Positions 56,527 to 64,000 of a stretch of 64,000 bases of DNA are shown piece after piece. The stretch covers positions 1 through 64,000 of the forward strand of contig PLRX01000141.1 of NCBI GenBank assembly GCA_003164095.1, in the 5' to 3' direction. Position 1 is the first letter of the stretch, and the number at the start of each line of letters is the position of its first letter. A program made the translations under genes and the position numbers. The DNA comes from Acidimicrobiaceae bacterium (lineage in GTDB: Bacteria; Actinomycetota; Acidimicrobiia; Acidimicrobiales; RAAP-2). A model generated the notes under the pieces. It had not been told where the DNA came from. It did no database searches and saw only the letters and a program-made list of their open reading frames with translations.

Positions 56527-58179
56527 ATGGACGGGAACACCGCGGTCGACCTCCGTGACACCGAGGAGTGGCGTGCCCTGCGCGGGCACTACGACCGCAT
56601 CAGCGACGTGCACCTGCGGACGCTGTTCGCCGGGGACCCCACCCGGGGGACCTCGATGGTGGCCCGGGCCGGCGACCTCGTCCTCGACTACTCCAAGCAC
56701 CGGGTGGACCCCGTCGCCCTGGCCGCCCTGCTGGACGTGGCGCGCCGTGCCGGAGTGGCCGAGCGACGGGACGCCATGTTCCGCGGTGAGCGCATCAACG
56801 CGACCGAGGACCGCGCCGTGCTCCACGTGGCGCTGCGCATGCCCCGTGACGCGCAGCTGGTGGTCGACGGGCGCGACGTTGTGCACGACGTGTATGACGT
56901 GCTCGACGCAATGGGTGCGGTGGCCGAGCGCATCCGGTCCGGGACGTGGACGGGCCACACGGGCCAGCGGATCCGCTCCGTGGTGAACATCGGCATCGGC
57001 GGGTCGGACCTCGGACCGGCCATGGCCCACGAGGCGCTACGTGACTATGCGGACCCAGCGCTCGAGTGCCGCTTCGTCTCGAACGTCGACCCGGTCGACC
57101 TGTATGCGAAGACCCACGACCTCGACCCGGCGTCCACCCTGTTCGTGGTGTCCTCCAAGACCTTCACCACCCAGGAGACACTCACCAACGCCCGGGCCGC
57201 CCGTTCCTGGCTGCTAGAGGGTCTCGGCTGCGGCGCCGAGGCGGTGGCTCGGCACTTCGTGGCCGTGTCCACCAATCGGGCCGGTGTCGTCGACTTCGGG
57301 ATCGACCCCGACAACATGTTCGGCTTCTGGGACTGGGTCGGCGGCCGCTACTCGTACGACTCGGCCATCGGGTTCTCGCTCATGGTGGCCATCGGGCCCG
57401 CCGCGTTCGCCGACATGCTGGCCGGGTTCCACGCCGTCGACCGCCATTTCGTCGAGGCGCCCCTCGAGTCCAACCTGCCCGTCCTCCAGGGGATGCTGAA
57501 CGTCTGGTACTCCAACCTCTTCGGTGCGGAAACCCACGCCGTGCTGCCCTACAGCCAGCGGCTCGCCCGGTTCCCGGCCTACCTCCAGCAGCTGACCATG
57601 GAGTCCAACGGCAAGTCGGTGCGGCGCGACGGCTCGCCGGTCGAGGGCAGCACGGGCGAGATCTTCTGGGGCGAGCCGGGGACCAACGGCCAGCACGCCT
57701 TCTACCAGCTGATCCACCAGGGGACCCGGCTCATCCCGGCCGATTTCATCGGGTTCGCCACCTCGACCCATGAGGACGGCGACCGCCAGGACCTGCTGAT
57801 GGCCAACTGCTTCGCCCAGACCAGGGCCCTGGCATTCGGTCGGACTGCCGAGGAGGTGGCGGCCGAGGGGACCCCGGCCGCTGTCGTGCCCCACAAGGTG
57901 ATGCCCGGAAACCATCCGACGTCGACCATCCTGGCACCCGAACTCACCCCGTCGGTGCTGGGGCAGCTGGTCGCCCTGTACGAACACACCGTGTTCGTGG
58001 AGGGTGCGGTGTGGGGCATCGACTCGTTCGACCAGTGGGGGGTCGAGCTCGGCAAGGTCATGGCCGGCCAGCTCGGCCCCGTCCTCAGTGCCGCCGACGC
58101 ACCCGACCTGACCGATCTCGACGGATCGACCGCGCAGCTGATCCGTATCTACCGGGGCATGCGGGGCCGGCCCACCTGA
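56527..58179 (+). CDS. pgi: Glucose-6-phosphate isomerase
   Basis: PGI (550 aa) interconverts glucose 6-phosphate and fructose 6-phosphate. Signatures include [49 protein letters not shown] and MESNGKSV with the catalytic glutamate, then [18 protein letters not shown]. The ATG at 56527 begins the conserved N-terminal helix; the longer frame upstream includes the promoter patch. Its product also supplies the substrate of inositol-phosphate synthase. It ends in a long inverted repeat. Confidence 0.95.
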   Translation: MDGNTAVDLRDTEEWRALRGHYDRISDVHLRTLFAGDPTRGTSMVARAGDLVLDYSKHRVDPVALAALLDVARRAGVAERRDAMFRGERINATEDRAVLHVALRMPRDAQLVVDGRDVVHDVYDVLDAMGAVAERIRSGTWTGHTGQRIRSVVNIGIGGSDLGPAMAHEALRDYADPALECRFVSNVDPVDLYAKTHDLDPASTLFVVSSKTFTTQETLTNARAARSWLLEGLGCGAEAVARHFVAVSTNRAGVVDFGIDPDNMFGFWDWVGGRYSYDSAIGFSLMVAIGPAAFADMLAGFHAVDRHFVEAPLESNLPVLQGMLNVWYSNLFGAETHAVLPYSQRLARFPAYLQQLTMESNGKSVRRDGSPVEGSTGEIFWGEPGTNGQHAFYQLIHQGTRLIPADFIGFATSTHEDGDRQDLLMANCFAQTRALAFGRTAEEVAAEGTPAAVVPHKVMPGNHPTSTILAPELTPSVLGQLVALYEHTVFVEGAVWGIDSFDQWGVELGKVMAGQLGPVLSAADAPDLTDLDGSTAQLIRIYRGMRGRPT

Positions 58180-58215
58180 GTCGTCCCCCCCCCGGAACCG
58201 ACTCAGGTGGGCCGG
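58167..58215. terminator. Bidirectional hairpin between pgi and desaturase
   Basis: Perfect 17-bp inverted repeat (58167-58183 with 58199-58215) around a 15-nt loop containing nine consecutive C. The pgi stop codon (58177-58179) lies inside the left arm and the convergent desaturase stop begins 2 bp beyond the right arm, so it can terminate both transcripts. Confidence 0.75.
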
Positions 58216-58216
58216 G

Positions 58217-59164
58217 TCAGGCGGAGGCCAGGGCCGACCACAGCGCCCGGTAGCTGGGGTAGGTGATGCCGTCGGTCACGTACCCGGCCTGCTCCAGTTC
58301 GGCGTGGTAGCGGGGCAGGTTCCGCCAAGGCACGCCCATGTCGACGTGGTGGGCGAGGTGCCAGCCCGTGTTGTAGGGCACGAACCAGAATCGGGCGATC
58401 CAGCTCTGACGCACATTGTGGGTGGTGACCCGTCGGTCGGGGCTGGCCTCGAGGCCTCCGTGCTCGGCGATGGCCCGGAGACGGTTGATCACGCGCCACT
58501 GGGTCATCCACGGCAGCCACCACAACAGGGGGTAGATCCACCAGCGCCCCGTCGCCGCCCACATCGCCGCCCACAGGACCAGCTGGACGCCGATGATCGA
58601 CAGCGACGTGCGCCGGTACTCCGCGTACTTGAGGGACCGGAACAAGGGGGTGAAGTTCTTCCATCCGGAGATGCCCGCCGCGTCGCGCACCAGTCGTCTC
58701 GTCAGGGTCCTGTGGTCGCACGGGTACCCGCCGTAGAACGCCAGGTCGGGCTCGTTCGGCCCGAACTCCTCCTTGTGGTGGGCGAAGTGGCCGCGCCGGT
58801 AGAGGCCGATCGGCGTCCAGGTGGGGTAGGCCACCAGCCAGGTGCCGACCCAGTCGTTGACCCGCTTGTTCGTGAAGAGGAGCTTGTGCGCCGCCTCGTG
58901 CATGAGGATGGCGAACCGGGCGTACATGGGCCCCATGAGGAGGAACGCCACCAGATAGGCCCACCACCGGTCGATCCACACCGCCCCGCCGATGATGAGC
59001 ACCACCCACAGCCACACCGAGGCCACACTCACGGCATTGCGCGCGTCGTCGATGCGACGTAGCTCGGCGCGGAGTTCGGGGCGCGCCTTGCCGTTCTCGA
59101 AGAGCCGGTCGGTCGGGAGGACGTCGGGTCGGGCGGCCTTGTCGGCCACCATGGTGGGCGCCAT
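58217..59164 (-). CDS. Membrane fatty acid desaturase
   Basis: 315-aa integral membrane di-iron desaturase-type enzyme. The three histidine boxes are HEAAH, HFAHH and HLAHH, with hydrophobic segments between them. It introduces a double bond or hydroxylates a lipid; the exact substrate is unknown. The start faces a PaaX-like regulator gene across 47 bp, suggesting that regulator controls it. Confidence 0.9.
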   Translation of the reverse strand: MAPTMVADKAARPDVLPTDRLFENGKARPELRAELRRIDDARNAVSVASVWLWVVLIIGGAVWIDRWWAYLVAFLLMGPMYARFAILMHEAAHKLLFTNKRVNDWVGTWLVAYPTWTPIGLYRRGHFAHHKEEFGPNEPDLAFYGGYPCDHRTLTRRLVRDAAGISGWKNFTPLFRSLKYAEYRRTSLSIIGVQLVLWAAMWAATGRWWIYPLLWWLPWMTQWRVINRLRAIAEHGGLEASPDRRVTTHNVRQSWIARFWFVPYNTGWHLAHHVDMGVPWRNLPRYHAELEQAGYVTDGITYPSYRALWSALASA

Positions 59165-59172
59165 CCCGCTAC

Positions 59173-59208
59173 ATTACAGTTCCAGACCAACTGCAGCAAT
59201 CACGTAAT
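59173..59208. promoter_or_regulatory. Dyad in desaturase/paaX-like divergent promoter
   Basis: ATTAC (59173-59177) and GTAAT (59204-59208) form an inverted repeat around an AT-richer core in the 47-bp divergent gap, a candidate operator for the adjacent regulator. Confidence 0.35.
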
Positions 59209-59211
59209 ACT

Positions 59212-60006
59212 ATGACCGGCCCCCGGCGTCCCGCCCCATCGAGTCCCGCCCCGGAGGGGGTACCGCCGCTGACCGCCCGGTCGGTACTGGCCAGCGCCCT
59301 GCTGGGCGAGGACCCACCCGAACTCCCGGTGGCCCACCTTGTGCACCTGGCCGGCCTGTTCGGGATCAACCCGAACCGCTCCCGGGTGGCACTCAGCCGG
59401 ATGGTGGCCGCGGGGGAGGCGACGACCGACGGGGGCGGTCGCTACCGGTTGGCCGGACGCCTGCTCGACCGTCGGGACCGGCAGGCCGACAGCCTGCTCG
59501 GCCGCACCGGGGCGTGGGACGGAGGCTGGAGGCTGGTGGTGGTCACCACGTCCGGGAGCTCCCCCGACCAGCGTGCGGCACGCCGCCGGCGCCTGGTCCT
59601 GGCCCGTCTGGCCGAGCACCGCGAGGGGGTGTGGCTGCGGCCGGACAACCTCGCCCTGCGTCCCGACCCGCACGACGACCCCGACCTGGCGACGTGGACG
59701 GCGGTGCCCGACGGCGACCCGGTGCCCCTGGCTGCCGGGCTGTGGGACCTCGGTGCCTGGGCCGGCCGTGCCCGGGTGCTCGTCGCCGATCTCGGGGCGC
59801 AGCAGACCGCGGGACCCGACGACCTCGCTCCGGGGTTCGAGCTGTCCGCGGCCGTCCTCCGGCACCTGCAGGCCGACCCGCTCCTGCCGCCAGCGCTCCT
59901 GCCCGAGGACTGGCCGGGCCCGTTGCTCCGGTCGTCGTACGCGGCATGGGACGCGGCCTACCGGGAGGTGCTGCGGGCCTGGGGGCGGTCGGCGCGGACG
60001 ACGTAG
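59212..60006 (+). CDS. PaaX-like transcriptional regulator
   Basis: 264-aa protein resembling PaaX repressors: an N-terminal winged-helix region (SVLASALLGEDPPELPVAHLVHLAGLFGINPNRSRVALSRMVAAGE), then a mixed alpha/beta domain and a Trp-rich C-terminal region. PaaX controls phenylacetyl-CoA catabolism, but paralogues regulate other lipid or aromatic pathways; the gene neighbours here are a desaturase and an SDR. Family call is moderate. Confidence 0.65.
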   Translation: MTGPRRPAPSSPAPEGVPPLTARSVLASALLGEDPPELPVAHLVHLAGLFGINPNRSRVALSRMVAAGEATTDGGGRYRLAGRLLDRRDRQADSLLGRTGAWDGGWRLVVVTTSGSSPDQRAARRRRLVLARLAEHREGVWLRPDNLALRPDPHDDPDLATWTAVPDGDPVPLAAGLWDLGAWAGRARVLVADLGAQQTAGPDDLAPGFELSAAVLRHLQADPLLPPALLPEDWPGPLLRSSYAAWDAAYREVLRAWGRSARTT

Positions 60007-60073
60007 GCTTCCGGGCGAGGAACCGGTCCGTCGTCCGTTCGACGGCCCAGCGGGTCCGTACCGGGGAGGGACC

Positions 60074-60937
60074 ATGGCGCAACAACAGGGCCAGGAGCGG
60101 CAGGGGCAGTTCGCCGGACGGGTGGCCGTCATCACCGGCGGTGCCCGGGGCCAGGGCCGGAGCCACGCCGTGGAACTGGCCCGCCAGGGGGCGGACATCG
60201 CCGTGGTCGACCGGTGCGCCGACCTCGCCACCGTGACCTACCCGCTGGCCACCCCCGATGACCTCACCGAGACGGCCCGGCTGGTCGAGGCCGAAGGCGG
60301 GCGCTGCGTCACCGGGCAGGCCGACGTGCGCGACCTCGGGGCCATGATCGCCTTCGTCGACGGCGTGGTCGAGGAATTGGGCTCCGTCGACATCCTGGTG
60401 GCGAACGCGGGCGTGTCGACGATGTGCTCCATCTTCGACCTGGACGCCGACGGATGGTCCGAGACCCTGGACACGAACCTCACCGGCGTCTTCAATGCGC
60501 TGCGGGCGGCCGCTCCGCACATGCGTCGACAGCGATGGGGCCGGATGGTCACCGTCTCGTCGATGATGGGCCGATCGTCCAACCCGCTCATCAGCGCCTA
60601 CTGCGCGTCCAAGTGGGGGGTGATCGGTCTCACCAAGTCGGTCGCCCAGGAGATGGCCCACTCGAACGTGACGGTCAACGCCATCGCGCCGGGCAACATC
60701 TCGACCGACATGATCCACAACGACACGCTCTACCGCCTGATGCGGCCGGATCTCGAGCAGCCGGGCGCGGACGACGTGGCCGGTGTGATGGCGTCGTTGC
60801 ACGTGCAGCCGGTGCCGTGGCTCGAGGCCGAGGAGATCACTTCGGCGCTGGTCTTCCTGTGCTCGGAGGGCGCGCGGCACATCACGGGGTCGGTCATCGA
60901 CGTCGATGCCGGGGCATCGGCCCGCTTCACCGCCTGA
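60074..60937 (+). CDS. Mycofactocin-coupled SDR oxidoreductase
   Basis: 287-aa short-chain dehydrogenase of the mycofactocin-dependent subfamily, recognisable by TGGARGQGRSHA (21-32), the insertion after the second strand (CADLATVTYPLATPDDL) and YCASK with Y176/K180 and S162 as catalytic residues. NAD is held tightly in this group and reduced through mycofactocin rather than exchanged. No mycofactocin biosynthesis genes are in the window. The ATG at 60074 follows GGGGAGGG. Confidence 0.9.
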   Translation: MAQQQGQERQGQFAGRVAVITGGARGQGRSHAVELARQGADIAVVDRCADLATVTYPLATPDDLTETARLVEAEGGRCVTGQADVRDLGAMIAFVDGVVEELGSVDILVANAGVSTMCSIFDLDADGWSETLDTNLTGVFNALRAAAPHMRRQRWGRMVTVSSMMGRSSNPLISAYCASKWGVIGLTKSVAQEMAHSNVTVNAIAPGNISTDMIHNDTLYRLMRPDLEQPGADDVAGVMASLHVQPVPWLEAEEITSALVFLCSEGARHITGSVIDVDAGASARFTA

Positions 60938-60954
60938 GCCCGGGGCGGCCCGGC

Positions 60955-63213
60955 CTACTGCTGGGACATGGCGGCACGCTGCTCGGCGGCAGTCGTGTCG
61001 ACCGGCGGGGCCTTGCGCACCACGTCGACCGTCACCTTGTGCAACGTGCCTTCGAAGGGGAACTGGCCGCTGTAGCGCGGGCTGACCGGGCTGCCGTGGT
61101 CGTAGCCCACGCTCGGGCCGACACTCGAGATGATGTGCATGGCGAAGGGGACCTCGGCGCGCCCGCAGGCAACCCCGTCGATCAGCAGCCGGATGGTGCC
61201 ACCGACGCCGGTGCGGCGGAACTCGATCGTCACCACCGACGGGCCGTCGGGGACCTCGACGTCGGACACCACCACGGTGTGGTCGTTGAAGCTGTTGTAG
61301 TCGAGCACGAGGCGGTCGTCCTGGACGAAGAAGCTGATCCCCGAGTTCTCGGTGCCGGTGGCGAACAGCACTCCACCGTCGCCCCGGTGACGGTCGATGG
61401 TGGCCGACATGTCGAAGCCCCGGCCCCCGAGCGACGGCGACACCTGGGACGGCATGGGGGCCATCGGGGGGAAGTACTCGTAGTGCCGGCTCGTCGGGTG
61501 GGGCGAGTTGTCGCGAAACCGGGTGAAGAAGAGCTCGATGCTCCGGTCGTCGAGAGGGAGCACGCCCTGCTCCTCGGCCTCCACCCACCACAGGGCGATG
61601 AGCTCGGCCAGCCTGTCCGGGTGCTCGGCGGCCAGGTCGTGGCACTCCGAGCGGTCCTCGTCGAGGTGGTAGAGCTCCCAGACGTCGTCGTCGAACGGGA
61701 CGCCCTTGATGTGTCGGGTGACGGCCTTCCATCCGTCCGAGATGATCGCCCGATGACCGAACATCTCGTAGTACTGGGCACCCTTGCGGGTGGGCTCGTC
61801 CGGTGCGTCGAATGCATAGGCCATCGACGTGCCCGAGATCGGCAGCTGCTCGAGGCCGCGGTAGACGTCGGGCGCGGTGATCCCGAGGATCTCGTAGATG
61901 GTCGGGACGATGTCGTTGACGTGGTGGAACTGGTCCCGGATCCCACCGGCGTCGTTGATCCGCGACGGCCAGCGCACGATGAGGGGTACGTGGACGCCGC
62001 CCTCGTGGGTGTTCTGCTTGTACCACTTGAAGGGGGTGTTGCCGGCCTGGGCCCATCCCCACGGGTAGTTGGCATGGCTGTGCGGGCCGCCGATGTCGTC
62101 GATCCGCTGGACCGCCTCGTCCGGGGTCTCCAGGATCATGTTGAAGTACTTCATCTCGTGCATGACGCCGAATTCGCCACCCTCCTGGCTGGCGCCGTTG
62201 TCCGACAGCAGCAGGACGATGGTGTCGTCGAGCACGCCGAGGCTCTCCATGTCCTCCAGGAACCGGCCGATCTGGGCGTCGGTGTGCTCGAGGAACGCGG
62301 CGAACGCCTCCTGCAGGCGGGCGGCCAGGCGCCGCTGGTTCTCGGGCAGGGTGTCCCACGGTTCGACGCCGGGGTTGCGGGGGGCGAGCTCGGTCCCGGG
62401 GGGGAGCAGTCCCATGTCGAGCTGGCGGGCGAACCACCGCTCGCGGGCCACGTCCCAGCCCTCGTCGAACGCTCCCCGCCACTTCTCCAGGTACTCGGCG
62501 GGTGCCTGGTGGGGAGCGTGCATGGCACCGAAGGCCAGGTAGGTGAAGAAGGGGCGGTCGGGTCGGATGGAGACCGAGTCGTGGATGAACCGGATGGCGT
62601 TGTCCACCAGGTCCTCGCTCAGGTGGTAGCCCTCGTCGGGCGCCGCCGGTGGCTCGACATGGTGGTTGTCGTGGACCAGGTCGGGGGAGAACTGGTCGGT
62701 CTCCCCTTCGAGGAACCCGTAGAAGCGGTCGAAGCCACGCTGCAGCGGCCACTGGTCGAACGGGCCAGCGGCCGAGGCGTTCTCCATGGCGGTCAAGTGC
62801 CACTTGCCCACCGCGAAGGTGGCGTACCCCTCGTCGCGCAGCACCTCGGCCATGGTGGTGGCGTGGTGGGTGATCTGCCCCCGCATGTGGGGGTAGCCAC
62901 TGTCGAAATTGGAGATGGCCCGCATGCCCACCGTGTGATGGTTGCGGCCGGTCAACAGCGCCGCCCGGGTGGGCGAGCACAGCGGGGTGACGTGGAAGTT
63001 GGAGAAGCGGACACCCTCGGCCGCCAGGGCGTCGATGTTGGGAGTGGTGAGCTCCGAGCCGTAGCAGCCGAAGTGGGAGAACCCGGTGTCGTCGAGGAGG
63101 ATGACCACCACGTTTGGTGCATCGGGACCGGGGTGGGGCGGGACCGGCCACCAGGGCTCCGACTCGGCCTCGGTCCGGGCGATCACGCCTTCGAAGGGCT
63201 CGAATTGCTGCAT
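60955..63213 (-). CDS. Arylsulfatase
   Basis: Large sulfatase (752 aa) that hydrolyses sulfate esters. Metal ligands D41/D42 and the formylglycine motif C79-SPTR (in TPLCSPTRAALLTG) are intact. This is the cytoplasmic/long arylsulfatase-A-like type with an extra C-terminal beta domain. No signal peptide is obvious. I prefer the ATG at 63213 (GAGG upstream); a TTG at 63285 would add 24 residues. The modifying enzyme is not in the window. It is convergent with the SDR gene. Confidence 0.9.
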   Translation of the reverse strand: MQQFEPFEGVIARTEAESEPWWPVPPHPGPDAPNVVVILLDDTGFSHFGCYGSELTTPNIDALAAEGVRFSNFHVTPLCSPTRAALLTGRNHHTVGMRAISNFDSGYPHMRGQITHHATTMAEVLRDEGYATFAVGKWHLTAMENASAAGPFDQWPLQRGFDRFYGFLEGETDQFSPDLVHDNHHVEPPAAPDEGYHLSEDLVDNAIRFIHDSVSIRPDRPFFTYLAFGAMHAPHQAPAEYLEKWRGAFDEGWDVARERWFARQLDMGLLPPGTELAPRNPGVEPWDTLPENQRRLAARLQEAFAAFLEHTDAQIGRFLEDMESLGVLDDTIVLLLSDNGASQEGGEFGVMHEMKYFNMILETPDEAVQRIDDIGGPHSHANYPWGWAQAGNTPFKWYKQNTHEGGVHVPLIVRWPSRINDAGGIRDQFHHVNDIVPTIYEILGITAPDVYRGLEQLPISGTSMAYAFDAPDEPTRKGAQYYEMFGHRAIISDGWKAVTRHIKGVPFDDDVWELYHLDEDRSECHDLAAEHPDRLAELIALWWVEAEEQGVLPLDDRSIELFFTRFRDNSPHPTSRHYEYFPPMAPMPSQVSPSLGGRGFDMSATIDRHRGDGGVLFATGTENSGISFFVQDDRLVLDYNSFNDHTVVVSDVEVPDGPSVVTIEFRRTGVGGTIRLLIDGVACGRAEVPFAMHIISSVGPSVGYDHGSPVSPRYSGQFPFEGTLHKVTVDVVRKAPPVDTTAAEQRAAMSQQ

Positions 63214-63361
63214 GGGGACGTCCTCGGGTTGTGGAGGAGCGCCGGACTGCGAGGTGGGGGCGCTACACCGGGAATCTTCTGTCAACCCGTCTGACGATAG
63301 AGAGCCGGAGCGACCCTGTCCACCGGCGGCCGGTCGGGGGGCGGCCGACCGCCGGTGGCGG

Positions 63362-63901
63362 TCAGTGGTTGCCGGTGTGGCGGTGTTCGCCGACCTCGGA
63401 CAGCACCGCCAACGCCACCAGCGCGAGCGCCAGGGCGAGGGAGACGACGCCGAGGACGCCGGCCAGGACGTCGTTGTGGACGATCAGCAGCACGACGCAC
63501 AGCGCGGGCACCAGGACGGCGCAGGCCCGTGCGACCGTGCGGGCGAGTCCGGTGCCCGGGCCGGAAATCCGCCGGGTGAGGCCGAAGGTGGCCGGCACGA
63601 CGAGCAGTGCCAGGAGGACTGCCGTAGGGCGCACTGGCCCATTGGGGATCAGGTCGAGCCAGTGGTAGCCCTCGAAGATGGCGAGCGTGGCCATGAGCAC
63701 GAGGCCCGGCGCGGCAAGGACGGGCGTGCCGAACCCACTGTGGACGGCGCCCGCGGTCTGGGAGGCCGCCGGTGGGCGCTGGGTCGCGTCCATCGGCGCG
63801 ACCGGGCCGTCCACGAGGTGCCGTGCATCGCCGGCGCCAGCGGTCCGAGCACCGGGGAACGACCCGTCCGCCACATGACCAGTCTCTGGAGCAACCGCCA
63901 T
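63362..63901 (-). CDS. Membrane protein, unknown
   Basis: 179-aa protein with a disordered N-terminus and about four hydrophobic segments in the C-terminal two-thirds (near residues 62-82, 90-106, 118-142, 143-165), ending in a polar HRHTGNH tail. I do not recognise the family. The ATG at 63901 is preceded by a perfect AGGAGG; a longer frame to 63982 is possible. Oriented like the sulfatase and about 150 bp upstream of it. Confidence 0.6.
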   Translation of the reverse strand: MAVAPETGHVADGSFPGARTAGAGDARHLVDGPVAPMDATQRPPAASQTAGAVHSGFGTPVLAAPGLVLMATLAIFEGYHWLDLIPNGPVRPTAVLLALLVVPATFGLTRRISGPGTGLARTVARACAVLVPALCVVLLIVHNDVLAGVLGVVSLALALALVALAVLSEVGEHRHTGNH

Positions 63902-64000
63902 GTCCGCCTCCTGTCGGGCCCTCGCCGCCCGACTGATCAGGGTGCGGACACCCGGCTCCTCGCCGGATGCCCGCCGCCCCACTGTTCCCGGATCCGCCAG

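Noticed and set aside
59543-63151. Open frame of about 1200 codons on the minus strand
   Set aside because: It overlaps both the SDR and sulfatase in another frame and is Arg/Pro/His-rich without domains.
63214-63285. Earlier TTG start for the arylsulfatase
   Set aside because: Adds 24 unconserved residues; the ATG at 63213 has a better Shine-Dalgarno. Not excluded.
60424-63294. Very long open frame on the plus strand (about 950 codons)
   Set aside because: It runs antisense to the arylsulfatase with intact catalytic motifs. The translation is Gly/Val/Arg-rich with no family motif, a GC-rich shadow frame.

Overview
This 64-kb window is the replication-origin region of a high-GC actinobacterial chromosome, most likely a member of Acidimicrobiia or a relative (inference). 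Three things point there. The gene order tRNA-Ile–gyrA–gyrB–DUF721–recF–dnaN–dnaA | rpmH–rnpA–yidD–yidC–jag–rsmG–parA–parB–cwlM–trxA–trxB–murJ–DUF6049–pcnA matches the order around oriC in mycobacteria and other actinobacteria. Many genes start with GTG. The accessory genes include F420-type, mycofactocin-type and inositol-phosphate enzymes. I see no insertion sequence, prophage, CRISPR array or integrase.

Layout. (1) 1-9.1 kb: leftward replication genes ending in tRNA-Ile(GAT). The dnaA-dnaN gap (7411-7683) is AT-rich, carries DnaA-box-like 9-mers and is the best oriC candidate; more boxes lie just upstream of dnaA (9095-9126). (2) 9.4-17.1 kb: rightward rpmH-rnpA-yidD-yidC-jag, a strong hairpin, rsmG, then an unusual gene-free stretch of about 1.58 kb bracketed by two consensus parS sites, then parA-parB. 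ParA carries a long acidic disordered N-terminus. (3) 17.3-25.3 kb: a leftward envelope and redox block (DUF6049, murJ, degV, a small membrane protein, trxB, trxA and a CwlM-like pseudo-amidase). (4) 25.3-33.8 kb: pcnA, ino1-padR, DUF5318, panB, then rpsF-ssb-rpsR-rplI and dnaB. In mycobacteria the ino1-to-dnaB block lies on the other side of dnaA, so two origin-flanking blocks are joined here. (5) 34-49 kb: metabolic genes. These are an SRPBCC protein, a ferredoxin, a glycerol-kinase/GlpA/GlpB-like cassette, an acyl-CoA ligase, a Nudix protein, a LysR/methyltransferase divergent pair, hydrolases, an EEP-family phosphatase/nuclease, a CoA-transferase and an F420-type LLM oxidoreductase with a repetitive tail. 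(6) 49-56 kb: pstSCAB behind four 11-nt PHO-box-like repeats, followed by two paralogous OmpR-type response regulators without a visible kinase, flanking a tandem fluC/crcB pair. (7) 56-64 kb: pgi, a fatty acid desaturase diverging from a PaaX-like regulator, a mycofactocin-type SDR, an arylsulfatase and a small membrane protein.

How the parts work together. The left and centre form the housekeeping core: replication initiation, chromosome segregation, RNA/protein processing and wall synthesis, with extensive ATGA/GTGA stop-start overlaps that suggest translational coupling. The right half is accessory metabolism and phosphate/fluoride handling. I found no clearly novel multi-gene system. The most unusual items are the parS-bracketed non-coding region, the ParA extension, the long RGG-plus-acidic tail on ribosomal protein S18, the catalytically degenerate CwlM homologue and the orphan response-regulator pair. 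All start sites, domain calls and regulatory sites were judged by eye.
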